Assembly (NCBI GenBank): GCA_002732015.1 | Contig: PCCU01000030.1 | Span: forward strand, 1 to 16,220 | Direction of reading: 5' to 3' | Length of the DNA stretch: 16,220 bases | Source of the DNA: Candidatus Pelagibacterales bacterium | GTDB taxonomy: Bacteria; Pseudomonadota; Alphaproteobacteria; TMED109 | Part shown: positions 7,475 through 15,554 of the stretch, piece after piece | Position numbering within the stretch: position 1 is the stretch's first letter | Layout of the letters: each line of letters starts with the position of its first letter | Translations under genes and position numbers: made by a program | Notes under the pieces: generated by a model | What the model was told of the DNA's origin: nothing | Databases searched by the model: none | What the model saw: only the letters and a program-made list of their open reading frames with translations

Positions 7475-8305
7475 TTAATTCCTTGCTTCCTTTATTGCCT
7501 TGGAAAACATCCTTACCAAACGTATTACATTATTGTTTATATTACTTTTTTTTTCAATTGTTTTATCTAATTCATCTACTATAGCGCTACCTACTACTAC
7601 ACCATCAGCATATTTCGAAACAATTTTTGCTTTTTCTGGTGTATTAATTCCAAAACCTACAACGATTGGAATTTTAGATTTTTTCTTTAATTTATTATAA
7701 GCATTTTTTACGATATTCAGTTTACTTAACCCTGATCCAGTTATCCCTGTAATTGAAACATAATATAAAAACCCTGAGGTTATTTTTAATATTTTAGTTA
7801 GTCTATTGCTATTAGTAGTGGGCGTAGCAAGCCTAATAATTTTCAATTTAAATTCTTTTAAATACTCTCGGATTTCATCATCATTTTCTGGTGGTAAGTC
7901 TACTATTAATATTCCATCAACTCCAACCTTTTCAGCTTCTTTAAAAAAAGCTTTTGTGCCTTTTTTAAAAATAGGATTATAATATCCCATAAGAACAATT
8001 GGCGTATAATTATTTTTTTTTCTAAATATTTTTACAAGTTTTAAAACCTTGTCTAAATTAGCTCCATTTTTAATAGCACGCTTATAGCTTTTCTGTATTA
8101 CCGGACCATCTGCCATTGGATCACTAAAAGGTACTCCTATTTCTATTAAATCTGCCCCAGCATTTGGAAGGTTAAATAAAATTTTCTTAGAATGGTTAAA
8201 GTTTGGATCTCCAGCCGTTATAAAAGTTATCAGAGCTGATTGATTAGAAGATTTTAAATCTCTAAATGTTTTTTCTATTCTACAATTGTATTTAGTATAA
8301 GCCAT
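7475..8305 (-). CDS. trpA: Tryptophan synthase alpha chain
   Basis: TrpA cleaves indole-3-glycerol phosphate to indole and glyceraldehyde-3-phosphate and channels indole to TrpB in an alpha2-beta2 complex. The 276-residue TIM barrel has both catalytic acids, E55 and D66, in the segment IEIGVPFSDPMADGP. MGYYNPI and the phosphate-binding loop SITGITGSG are also present, as is the late barrel motif VVGFGINTPEKA. The ATG immediately follows the trpB stop (TAAATG), so the two subunits are probably translated in a coupled, near 1:1 manner. accD follows after 3 nt. No truncation is seen. Confidence 0.96.
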   Translation of the reverse strand: MAYTKYNCRIEKTFRDLKSSNQSALITFITAGDPNFNHSKKILFNLPNAGADLIEIGVPFSDPMADGPVIQKSYKRAIKNGANLDKVLKLVKIFRKKNNYTPIVLMGYYNPIFKKGTKAFFKEAEKVGVDGILIVDLPPENDDEIREYLKEFKLKIIRLATPTTNSNRLTKILKITSGFLYYVSITGITGSGLSKLNIVKNAYNKLKKKSKIPIVVGFGINTPEKAKIVSKYADGVVVGSAIVDELDKTIEKKSNINNNVIRLVRMFSKAIKEARN

Positions 8306-9529
8306 TTAAATATTCAATAAAGGAGCTATCGCATCTAAATCCTTGTCGCCTCTACCACATAAATTCATTACTATAATATGGTTTTTTTTCTTTTTAGGCG
8401 CAAACTTGGTAACAAAATATAAAGCATGTGAAGGTTCTAAAGCAGGAATAATGCCTTCCAACTTACTACATAGTTTTAGTGCCTCAATTGCCTGATTATC
8501 TTTTACGGAAAAATATTTTACTCTACCGATATCTTTTAGCCAGCTATGTTCAGGGCCTATACCAGGGTAATCTAATCCCGCAGAAATAGAATGAGCCTCG
8601 CTTATTTGTCCATATTTGTTCTGTAAAATATAGGTTTTATTTCCATGGAGAACGCCTGGTTTTCCAGCCAGCAAAGAGGAAGCATGTTTTCCAGTCTTTA
8701 TTCCCTTACCTCCTGCTTCAATGCCATAAAGCGCAACTTTTTTTTCATCTAAAAAATCATGAAATAGCCCAAGTGAGTTTGATCCACCACCTATGCATGC
8801 AATAAGAGAATCTGGTAGTTTTTTTTCAAATTCAAAAATTTGTTCTCTTACCTCTTTTCCAATTACAGATTGAAAGTCTCTTACCATCATTGGGTACGGA
8901 TGTGGCCCTGCAGCAGTACCTATTATATAAAATGTATCGACTACATTACTTACCCAATCCCTCAGTGCTTCGTTCATAGCGTCTTTTAGAGTAGAAGACC
9001 CGGAATTTACAGGAATTATGTCAGCTCCCAATAATTTCATTTTTAATACATTAGGCTTTTGCCTTTTTATGTCTTTAGACCCCATATAAATTACACATTT
9101 TAAACCAAAAAGAGCGCATACAGTTGCAGTTGCTAAACCATGCTGCCCTGCACCTGTTTCTGCAATTATTCTTTTTTTCTTCATTCTTTTTGCCAATAAT
9201 ATTTGCCCCAAACAATTATTTATTTTATGAGCCCCAGTATGATTTAATTCATCTCTTTTGAAATAAATCTTTGCACCTCCTAAATAATTGGTAAGATTTT
9301 CTGCAAAATAAAGAGGACTAGGCCTACCTATAAAGGTTTTTGACAAATGATTAAATTCTTTAATAAATTGTTTGTCCTTTTTAAAACGATTATATTTTTT
9401 TTCTAAATCTAATATTAACGGCATCAAAGTTTCTGCAACAAACCTTCCTCCATAGTTACCAAATTTACCAAATTTATCTGGAAAATCTTTATATGAATTT
9501 TTTTTTAACAGTGTTCTTCTCCTCGACAT
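8306..9529 (-). CDS. trpB: Tryptophan synthase beta chain
   Basis: TrpB is the PLP enzyme that condenses indole with serine to give tryptophan. The 407-residue reading has the PLP lysine K102 in HTGAHKINN, the catalytic glutamate E124 in ETGAGQHG, the PLP phosphate loop GGGSNS (247-252) and the C-terminal LCGRGDKD. The start is ambiguous. The ATG at 9529 overlaps trpF by 25 nt and lacks a ribosome-binding site. A CTG six codons later (9511-9509) sits 7 nt after a strong GAGGAG and overlaps the trpF stop. Starting there gives 401 residues beginning MLKKNSYKDF and leaves the family core intact. Coordinates here use the ATG. The zero-gap junction to trpA is conserved. Confidence 0.96.
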   Translation of the reverse strand: MSRRRTLLKKNSYKDFPDKFGKFGNYGGRFVAETLMPLILDLEKKYNRFKKDKQFIKEFNHLSKTFIGRPSPLYFAENLTNYLGGAKIYFKRDELNHTGAHKINNCLGQILLAKRMKKKRIIAETGAGQHGLATATVCALFGLKCVIYMGSKDIKRQKPNVLKMKLLGADIIPVNSGSSTLKDAMNEALRDWVSNVVDTFYIIGTAAGPHPYPMMVRDFQSVIGKEVREQIFEFEKKLPDSLIACIGGGSNSLGLFHDFLDEKKVALYGIEAGGKGIKTGKHASSLLAGKPGVLHGNKTYILQNKYGQISEAHSISAGLDYPGIGPEHSWLKDIGRVKYFSVKDNQAIEALKLCSKLEGIIPALEPSHALYFVTKFAPKKKKNHIIVMNLCGRGDKDLDAIAPLLNI

Positions 9530-10152
9530 AATTTAACAGATTTACAAAATTTCTTTATTAAATCTTCAGACTTATTTCCTAATGTTGTTTCTACTCCGGA
9601 TGATACATCTACGCCTTTTGCACTAGTCGTATTTAAAGCTTCTAATACATTTTTATATGTTAACCCACCCGAAATAATATAATTAATATTAATATCAATT
9701 TTGTCTAAAATATTCCAATTAAAACTTTCCCCTGTGCCTCCGTATATTATAAGATCTTTTTTGTCAAAAATAATCCAATCCACTATTTTTGAATATTTTT
9801 TTGCCAACTCTATATCTTTTTCAGATTCTAGCCCTATTCCTTTGAATACTTTAACATTAAATTTATTTTTTAAATATGAACAGTATTCTAATGTTTCATT
9901 TCCATGAAGTTGTATGTTGTCTATGCCTATTTCTTTTAAGTCTTTTATAAAACTTTCATTAGGGTTTACTGTTACTGCAACGGGAGAAATAATTGAAGTA
10001 GGTCTTTGTACTATTTTTTTTGCATCATGCAAATCTATATGCCTAGGAGATTTTTTGTGAAAAACTAAGCCATACCAAAAAGCACCATTTGCCTCGGCGG
10101 TTCTAACATGTTCATACTTTCTAATTCCACAAATTTTTATAAAAGGCATCAT
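9505..10152 (-). CDS. trpF: Phosphoribosylanthranilate isomerase
   Basis: TrpF converts N-(5'-phosphoribosyl)anthranilate to CdRP in tryptophan synthesis. The 215-residue TIM barrel has the general base C8 in IKICGI and the general acid D130 in WIIFDKK. It also has NIQLHGNE (79-86), the phosphate-binding GGTGESFNW and ISGGLTYKNV, and the final GVDVSSGVE. The gene starts with two consecutive ATGs at 10152, 4 nt after the pyrF stop. Its 3' end carries the GAGGAG that probably drives trpB translation. trpC, trpD and trpE are absent, so the tryptophan genes are split between loci, as is usual in Alphaproteobacteria. Confidence 0.95.
   Translation of the reverse strand: MMPFIKICGIRKYEHVRTAEANGAFWYGLVFHKKSPRHIDLHDAKKIVQRPTSIISPVAVTVNPNESFIKDLKEIGIDNIQLHGNETLEYCSYLKNKFNVKVFKGIGLESEKDIELAKKYSKIVDWIIFDKKDLIIYGGTGESFNWNILDKIDININYIISGGLTYKNVLEALNTTSAKGVDVSSGVETTLGNKSEDLIKKFCKSVKLCRGEEHC
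9519..9524 (-). promoter_or_regulatory. Shine-Dalgarno GAGGAG within the trpF end, favouring a CTG start for trpB
   Basis: The minus strand reads GAGGAG, then 7 nt, then CTG, which overlaps the trpF stop as CTGTTAA. It lies downstream of the ATG at 9529 and so cannot serve that codon. It is one of the strongest Shine-Dalgarno matches in the window and its spacing is close to ideal. Its codons also encode the RGEE of TrpF, so coincidence is possible. Confidence 0.5.
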
Positions 10153-10156
10153 AAAG

Positions 10157-10861
10157 CTAATTTGATTTTAAAATATTTAATATTTCTTCTTTTGGACTCT
10201 TAGAGTTCATTATAGGTCTTCCAATAACAATATAGTCTGTTCCTTTATTAAAGGCAGCTTTTGGAGATAAAACTCTTACTTGATCATCATTAGAATTTTT
10301 TCCAAGTCTAATTCCTGGAGTAACTATTAGAAAGTTTTCTCCACATGCTTTTCGTACATCCTCTATTTCATGGGCTGAACAAACTACGCCATCTAATCCT
10401 GTACTTTTACATAATAAAGCATAATTTATAACATTTTTTTTAATATTAGATCCCCAACCTAATTGTACTAAAGAATTAGAATCTAGAGAAGTTAAAACTG
10501 TAACACCTAATAATAATGGTCTTTTTTCTCTTGATGTTTCTTTTACAACTTTAACCACTTTTTTTAACATTACCTCTCCCCCTGTAGAATGCAAAGTAAG
10601 CATATAAGGGGTTACCCTCTCTATGAGAGGAATTATCGCTTTACAAACTGTATTGGGAATATCGTGCAGTTTTAAATCTAGAAATATTTTTATATTCCCT
10701 CTAATATTTTTAATTTTTTCTATACCTTCATATCCGAAAGAATAAAAAAACTCCATGCCTATTTTGAAGACAATATCAACATCTATTAGAGTAGCAACAG
10801 AAATAGCTTTTTCTAAACTGTTAGTATCCAGCGCTACTATTACTTTATTCTTTTTAATCAT
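10157..10861 (-). CDS. pyrF: Orotidine 5'-phosphate decarboxylase
   Basis: PyrF decarboxylates OMP to UMP, the last step of de novo pyrimidine synthesis. The 234-residue protein has VALDT (D12), the Lys of VFKIGME (K34) and the catalytic tetrad region LDLKLHDIPNTV with D62, K64 and D67. The C-terminal VTPGIRLG and YIVIGRPI form the phosphate-binding half. Length is normal. The start overlaps the lapA stop as ATGA, and trpF follows after 4 nt. A pyrimidine gene embedded before trpF makes a mixed nucleotide/tryptophan unit. Both pathways draw on PRPP, but co-regulation is only a guess. Confidence 0.96.
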   Translation of the reverse strand: MIKKNKVIVALDTNSLEKAISVATLIDVDIVFKIGMEFFYSFGYEGIEKIKNIRGNIKIFLDLKLHDIPNTVCKAIIPLIERVTPYMLTLHSTGGEVMLKKVVKVVKETSREKRPLLLGVTVLTSLDSNSLVQLGWGSNIKKNVINYALLCKSTGLDGVVCSAHEIEDVRKACGENFLIVTPGIRLGKNSNDDQVRVLSPKAAFNKGTDYIVIGRPIMNSKSPKEEILNILKSN

Positions 10862-11058
10862 TTTTTTCTTTTTTTAAAGATTATGTAAATACTAGATACT
10901 ATTACACCCAAGCTTAAACTTAAGTAAAAAAATAAATAAATTGGCAAACTTAACTCTGCAGAAATGGGAAAAATTCTAATTTTTATAGTTTCTAAGTTAG
11001 ATGCTCCAAAAGATATCAATAGTAAGATAAATAAAAATAAAAATGTTATCCTGAGCAA
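10858..11058 (-). CDS. lapA: LapA-domain (DUF1049) small inner-membrane protein
   Basis: The 66-residue protein has two hydrophobic segments (about 4-19 and 39-60) flanking a short polar stretch containing ASNLETIKIRIFP, and ends in a basic KKRKK tail. This is the LapA/DUF1049 layout. In E. coli LapA works with LapB in controlling LPS synthesis; the alphaproteobacterial homologue usually sits between ihfB and pyrF or trpF, as here. The start used is TTG at 11058, 9 nt after the ihfB stop, without a visible ribosome-binding site; a later start is possible. It overlaps pyrF by 4 nt. The function here is inferred from family and position only. Confidence 0.8.
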   Translation of the reverse strand: MLRITFLFLFILLLISFGASNLETIKIRIFPISAELSLPIYLFFYLSLSLGVIVSSIYIIFKKRKK

Positions 11059-11067
11059 ACTATTAAA

Positions 11068-11343
11068 CTACCTATTCAATTTTTCGTAAAAATTTTTTGC
11101 CATCTTAAAAGTTGGTATAGTGGTTTTAGGTACCTTTATAGACTCTCCAGTTTTAGGATTTCTTGCTGTTCTAGCTAACCTAAGTGAAGGATTGAATACC
11201 CCAAAACCTCTGAATTCTGCTCTGTTCCCTTTAGCTAACGCAGCTGTAATTTCATTAATAATTATTTCTAACAGTCTTTCTGAATCTTTAACTGTAATAT
11301 TATTTTTTTCAGAAAATTCAATTATTAAGTCAGATTTTTTCAA
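11068..11343 (-). CDS. ihfB: Integration host factor beta subunit (HU/IHF family)
   Basis: This 91-residue DNA-bending protein pairs with IHF-alpha to fold DNA at promoters, origins and recombination sites. The HU/IHF core is clear: KSDLI at the N-terminus, RAEFRGFGVFN (41-51) and the DNA-intercalating arm RNPKTGE (about 61-67). HU and both IHF subunits share these features. Assignment as IHF-beta rests on its position just downstream of rpsA, the conserved place of ihfB. The start is TTG at 11343. AAGGA overlaps the rpsA stop and lies 5 nt upstream, which implies coupling to rpsA. Length and arm are intact. Confidence 0.9.
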   Translation of the reverse strand: MKKSDLIIEFSEKNNITVKDSERLLEIIINEITAALAKGNRAEFRGFGVFNPSLRLARTARNPKTGESIKVPKTTIPTFKMAKNFYEKLNR

Positions 11344-11352
11344 AACAATCCT

Positions 11353-13137
11353 TTATTTATCTTCTTTTTTATTATCCTTATTTTTTTCTTTATCCTCTTT
11401 TTCTTCTTTCTTGTTTTCAGTATTGTTAGTAGATTTAGCTTCTAATGCTGCACCTAGAATATCGCCTAAAGAGGCTCCTGAGTCTGCAGAACCGTAATCT
11501 TTCATAGCTTGCTTTTCATCTTCCAACTCCATAGCTTTTATAGATAGTAAAAGTTTTCTTGAATTTGTGTCAACAGATGTAATCATTGCATCAACTTTTT
11601 CTCCTTTTGCAAACCTAGATGACTTTTGCTCATCTTTATCTCTGGATAAACCTGTTCTCTTAATGAATCCTGATAAAGTTCCATCTACTACTACCTCTAA
11701 ACCAGTATCCAAAACATTTTCTATGACACAAGTTACCACTTTACCAATTTTAATATCATCTTTTACTGCCTCAGAGAAAGGATCTTTTTCTAATTGTTTA
11801 ACACCTAAAGCAATTCTTTCTTTGTCTACATCAATTTCTAATACTTTATACTTTACTAAGTCACCTTTTTTGAATTTTTTTACAGCTTCTTCTGGTTTTT
11901 GTTCCCAAGAAAGGTCGTTAATATGAATTAAGCCATCTACCTCATCTGTTATCTTTATAAATAGCCCGAACTCTGTTATATTAGCAATTTTTCCCTCATG
12001 TTCACTTCCTGTAGTAAATTTCTTGCTTATATCATCCCATGGATTTTGAGTGGTTTGTTTCATACCTAAACTCAATCTTCTTTTTTCCTCATCAAAGTCT
12101 AAAATAACTACCTCAACCTCTTTACCTGCATTTACTAATTTAAATGGATTTGTCTGCTTTTTGTTCCAACTCATTTCTGAAACATGAACAAGCCCTTCTA
12201 TTCCTTTATCAATTTCTACGAATGCTCCGTAATCAGCAATATTTGTAACCACTCCCTTATATGTATTACCTACTTTAAACTTTTCACTAGCACCTTTCCA
12301 AGGATCATCATGTAATTGTTTAATCCCTAAACTGAGTCTTTGTGTTTCATTGTTATACTTAATCAGTTTAACAGTAATCTTTTGTCCTACTTTAAGAACT
12401 TCTGATGGATGACTAATTCTCTTCCAAGAAATATCAGTCACGTGCAATAATCCATCAATATCTCCTAAATCTACAAATGCGCCATAATCAGTAATATTTT
12501 TGACTATTCCATCCATTACTTGTCCTTCAGTAATATTAGACACTAATTCCTTTTTAGCTTCAGCTCTACCTTCTTCTAGAACTGACCTTCTAGATACAAC
12601 AATGTTACCCCTTTTTCTATCCATTTTTAATATATGAAAAATTTGGTTTGTTCCCAATAAATATGAATTATCTTTTATAACCTTCACATCTACCTGACTG
12701 CCAGGAAGAAATGCTATAACATCACTTAAATCAACCGAAAACCCTCCTTTGACCCTTGATACTATAAAACCTTTTACTTTTTCTTTTTTATTTAAGGCTT
12801 TTTCCATTAACGACCATGCAGCTTCTCGCTTAGCTCTTTCTCTAGAAAGTACAGCATCTCCAAATTTATTTTCAGCCTGTTCAAAGAAAACTTCAACTGT
12901 GTCTCCAACACTTGGTTTCTTATCCGGTGGAGTAAACTCTTTAAGAGGAACTCTTCCTTCTGACTTAAAGCCTATATCTACTACTGCTGCTTCCTTTTCA
13001 ATTGCTACTACTCTTCCACTAACTAAACTTCCTACCTTTTTAATCTCTTTGGAAAAAGATTCCTCTAATAATTCTGCGAAATTTTCTACTTTTTTACTCT
13101 TATTTTTTGTGTCATTAGTAGACAGGTTGTTTTGCAT
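11353..13137 (-). CDS. rpsA: 30S ribosomal protein S1
   Basis: S1 binds mRNA and helps initiation on structured or weak ribosome-binding sites. The 594-residue protein has six S1/OB repeats at about 35-101, 118-185, 204-273, 288-360, 377-448 and 463-534. The central repeats carry the typical YGAFVDL..IDGLLHV pattern. A low-complexity Lys/Glu/Asp tail (about 575-594) follows. The length is slightly above E. coli S1 (557) because of the N- and C-terminal extensions. AGGA lies 8 nt before the ATG, in an 18-nt gap after cmk. The cmk-rpsA-ihfB order is widely conserved. Heavy S1 use would suit the many weak ribosome-binding sites in this genome (inference). Confidence 0.97.
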   Translation of the reverse strand: MQNNLSTNDTKNKSKKVENFAELLEESFSKEIKKVGSLVSGRVVAIEKEAAVVDIGFKSEGRVPLKEFTPPDKKPSVGDTVEVFFEQAENKFGDAVLSRERAKREAAWSLMEKALNKKEKVKGFIVSRVKGGFSVDLSDVIAFLPGSQVDVKVIKDNSYLLGTNQIFHILKMDRKRGNIVVSRRSVLEEGRAEAKKELVSNITEGQVMDGIVKNITDYGAFVDLGDIDGLLHVTDISWKRISHPSEVLKVGQKITVKLIKYNNETQRLSLGIKQLHDDPWKGASEKFKVGNTYKGVVTNIADYGAFVEIDKGIEGLVHVSEMSWNKKQTNPFKLVNAGKEVEVVILDFDEEKRRLSLGMKQTTQNPWDDISKKFTTGSEHEGKIANITEFGLFIKITDEVDGLIHINDLSWEQKPEEAVKKFKKGDLVKYKVLEIDVDKERIALGVKQLEKDPFSEAVKDDIKIGKVVTCVIENVLDTGLEVVVDGTLSGFIKRTGLSRDKDEQKSSRFAKGEKVDAMITSVDTNSRKLLLSIKAMELEDEKQAMKDYGSADSGASLGDILGAALEAKSTNNTENKKEEKEDKEKNKDNKKEDK

Positions 13138-13155
13138 TAATTGTTTCCTAACTTT

Positions 13156-13824
13156 TTATTTAAAATATGGTAGTTTACTTAAAATAAATTTTTTTACAAT
13201 AATTATTGTTTCTTTAATATCTTTAGATGAGCAATCGATTTCTATGGCATCTTTGGCCTTCACTAAAGGTGAGTTTTTTCTTGTAGTATCGTTATAATCT
13301 CTAACTTTCAAATCCATCAATACATCATCATATATTATTTTTTTGTCCTTTACTATTAACTGTTGATGTCTTCTTTTTGCCCTTATTTCTAAATTGGCAG
13401 TCAAAAAAAACTTTATATCTGCATTTGGCACTATAACGGTACCGCAATCTCTTCCCTCTAATATTACACCATTAAACTCCTTGGGGTAGTGCATTAGCAT
13501 TTCTAATTGTTTAGTTAGAACAAAGGATCTTACTTCTTTTGATTTAGCTAGAAAAGATGCTTTTTCAGCAACATCTTCATTGTATAATTCTTGTTTATCA
13601 TTTTTAGTTATTAAAAAAGATTCCTTTCTTATGCTGTTTAAAAATTTTTTTATATTTCTTTTATTTGAGCTTACTAAATAAAACTTTCCTATCAATCTGT
13701 AAAAGATACCTGTTTCTAGATAAAATAGGTTAAAATCTTTAGATACACTTTTAGCTATAGTTCCTTTACCCGATGCTGCAGGACCATCTATTGTAATTAT
13801 AGGTCTAAATATTTTTTTTTTCAT
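13156..13824 (-). CDS. cmk: Cytidylate kinase
   Basis: Cmk phosphorylates CMP and dCMP to diphosphates. The 222-residue protein has the P-loop GPAASGKGT (14-22) and FYLETGIFYR in the NMP-binding region (usually ..DTGAMYRA). GRDCGTVIVPNADIKFFLTA and RAKRRHQQL follow, and the late DYNDTTRKNSPL matches the family's R(D)..D..R..SPL. CMP specificity is known for this family. The gene overlaps aroA by 20 nt and begins with a run of ten A just after the ATG (T10 on the plus strand at 13812-13821), a possible slippage point. rpsA follows. Confidence 0.95.
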   Translation of the reverse strand: MKKKIFRPIITIDGPAASGKGTIAKSVSKDFNLFYLETGIFYRLIGKFYLVSSNKRNIKKFLNSIRKESFLITKNDKQELYNEDVAEKASFLAKSKEVRSFVLTKQLEMLMHYPKEFNGVILEGRDCGTVIVPNADIKFFLTANLEIRAKRRHQQLIVKDKKIIYDDVLMDLKVRDYNDTTRKNSPLVKAKDAIEIDCSSKDIKETIIIVKKFILSKLPYFK

Positions 13825-15178
13825 GAGTTAAAGAAATTACCCCTAATTCTTGTAAGGTTTTAAAAAAACCTGGGAAACTAGTAAGAATGCTTTTGTTTCC
13901 TCTCACAAATATTGGTTCTTCTGTAATTAAACTTAATATATTAAAAGACATGGCAATTCTATGATCATTTTTTGCATCTATAGTACAACCTCCTTTAATT
14001 TTTTTCCTACCTTTAATAATGATATTATCTTTTAAACTTTTAACATCTACACCACATTTTTCTAATCCTTCAACAATTGCTTTAAACCTGTCGCTTTCTT
14101 TATATCTTAATTCGCCTAATCCCTTCATTACCATTATTCCTTCAGAACAAGCCGCTGCGATAGATAATATAGGGTATTCATCTATTAAAGCTGATGAGTT
14201 ACTACTTTCTATATTAAAGTTTTTTAGTTTTGAAGATTTAACAATAATTTTACAAGTATTTTTTTCGAGTCTAACAATATTTATAGAGGCCCCCATTTTT
14301 TTTAAAATATTGAAAACACCTAATCTAAATTTATCATGAAGAACGTTCTCTATAGTGATAGAACTTTTTTTTGTTATAGTAGCAGCTACTGCCAAAAATG
14401 CAGCAGATGACGGGTCACCTGGAACTTTAATATTTCTAGGTTTGATAAATGAAGTTCCATTGATTGAAATAATATTTTTGCTTTTATTTATTTTTTTATT
14501 TTTTAAAATTACACCTCTTTCAGAAAGCATTTTTTCAGTATAATTTCTACTCTTTTTATATTCAGTTACAAATGAGGTTCCTCTAGCTGTTAAAGCAGCT
14601 AACAGTATAGCTGACTTTATTTGTGCAGATGGTATTGAAAGTTTATAATCTATTGGCAAAGTAAAACCTTTTGCCCTTGCCCCCATGATTGTAATGGGTA
14701 ACTTATTACTATCATCGCACATAATTCTTGCCCCCATCTCTTTGAGTGGCAAAAGAACTCTATCCATTGGCCTTTCAGTCAACGAGCTGTCACCATAAAA
14801 AGTAACTAATGCATTTGAACCAGCAACTAAGCCTAGAAGCAACCTCGTTCCAGTTCCACTATTACCCATGTAAATAGGTTTTTTTGGAGTTACTAGGTTT
14901 CCCAAACCAACTCCTTTTACCTCTATATAGTTATTATGCACACGCAACATAGCTCCTAATTGAGTTACAGCTTGCATAGTATGATAAACATCCTCACTAT
15001 CCAAAATATCTTCAATTATAGTTTTTCCAGTACTAATTAATGAAATAATCAAAGCTCTTTGAGAAATCGATTTATCTCCCGGCACTTTAATTGAGCCTGA
15101 TAAACTATCACTACCAGAAAAGTAATAATTATTAATTTTTTTAATATTAAAGTCAGATTTAGATTTTTTTATAAACAT
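13805..15178 (-). CDS. aroA: 3-phosphoshikimate 1-carboxyvinyltransferase (EPSP synthase, class II-like)
   Basis: AroA joins phosphoenolpyruvate to shikimate-3-phosphate, the penultimate shikimate-pathway step, and feeds the Trp enzymes further along the cluster. The 457-residue protein contains VPGDKSISQRA (32-42), GNSGTGTRLLLGL (105-117), TERPMDRVLLPLKEMGA, SAQIKSAILLA, VPGDPSSAAF, IDEYPILSIAA, LRYKESDRF and DHRIAMSF. These follow the CP4-like class II pattern known from Agrobacterium. The residue equivalent to CP4 Ala100 is Gly here (G108 in NSGTG), the state found in glyphosate-sensitive enzymes. About 25 residues precede the conserved core. The ATG has no ribosome-binding site, and this is the first gene of the minus-strand unit. 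Confidence 0.96.
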   Translation of the reverse strand: MFIKKSKSDFNIKKINNYYFSGSDSLSGSIKVPGDKSISQRALIISLISTGKTIIEDILDSEDVYHTMQAVTQLGAMLRVHNNYIEVKGVGLGNLVTPKKPIYMGNSGTGTRLLLGLVAGSNALVTFYGDSSLTERPMDRVLLPLKEMGARIMCDDSNKLPITIMGARAKGFTLPIDYKLSIPSAQIKSAILLAALTARGTSFVTEYKKSRNYTEKMLSERGVILKNKKINKSKNIISINGTSFIKPRNIKVPGDPSSAAFLAVAATITKKSSITIENVLHDKFRLGVFNILKKMGASINIVRLEKNTCKIIVKSSKLKNFNIESSNSSALIDEYPILSIAAACSEGIMVMKGLGELRYKESDRFKAIVEGLEKCGVDVKSLKDNIIIKGRKKIKGGCTIDAKNDHRIAMSFNILSLITEEPIFVRGNKSILTSFPGFFKTLQELGVISLTHEKKNI

Positions 15179-15267
15179 ATAAAAAGCAAATAGTTATTGA
15201 AATATAATTATTTTAAAAATATTTTAGTTATAATATTAAAATAACATCCTAATTTGGGAGAAACAAT
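15179..15267. promoter_or_regulatory. Divergent promoter region between aroA and the FYDLN-family gene
   Basis: This 89-nt, almost pure A/T spacer separates genes transcribed away from each other, so it must hold starts for both. On the plus strand a perfect TATAAT lies at 15229-15234, followed about 33 nt later by the ATG, with GGGAG at 15256-15260 as ribosome-binding site, 7 nt from the ATG. A second TATAAT is at 15203-15208. No good -35 is spaced correctly. On the minus strand TATATT at 15206-15201 could serve aroA with a very short leader. No operator dyad stands out. Confidence 0.55.
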
Positions 15268-15546
15268 ATGAATAATAGTATTAAGGGAGAAAAGCATCAT
15301 TGTTCTAATTGTGGGGCAAAGTTTTTTGATTTAAACAAACAACCTATTATTTGTCCAAAATGTAATACTGAAGTTATAGATAAGTCAGCAGTTAAAACGA
15401 AGCCTATAATTTCTAATCCTGAAATAGAGAAATCTATTGTTAATAATAACGAAGATATAGATGCTATTGAAAGTGAAGATATTGAGAATGATAATTTAGA
15501 AGAAGACGAAGATGATACAAGTACTATAATAAATATTGATGAATAA
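15268..15546 (+). CDS. FYDLN-acid family zinc-ribbon/acidic protein (TIGR02300-like)
   Basis: The 92-residue protein begins with a short zinc-ribbon-like module: a CSNC pair (C12, C15), FFDLNKQPIICP and a CPKC pair (C29, C32). The F(Y/F)DLN..P core defines the FYDLN_acid family, found mainly in Alphaproteobacteria and of unknown function. Residues about 55-92 are extremely acidic (EDIDAIESEDIENDNLEEDE), also typical. The protein is small and soluble, with no signal peptide. GGGAG lies 7 nt before the ATG. It is divergent from aroA and ends only 8 nt before a tRNA gene. Basic partners such as nucleic-acid-binding proteins would be a guess. Confidence 0.85.
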   Translation: MNNSIKGEKHHCSNCGAKFFDLNKQPIICPKCNTEVIDKSAVKTKPIISNPEIEKSIVNNNEDIDAIESEDIENDNLEEDEDDTSTIINIDE

Positions 15547-15554
15547 TTACTCTT

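Noticed and set aside
11120..11497. Plus-strand open frame opposite ihfB and the rpsA end
   Set aside because: It is a Ser/Leu-rich antisense shadow of conserved ihfB and rpsA codons, with no ribosome-binding site or recognisable domain.
12749..13297. 182-codon plus-strand open frame across the rpsA start and cmk end
   Set aside because: It lies opposite two well-supported genes and has antisense-type composition; the length reflects few stop codons antisense to Lys/Glu-rich protein.
14019..14543. Plus-strand open frames opposite aroA
   Set aside because: Shadows of a full-length aroA with all motifs; no independent support.
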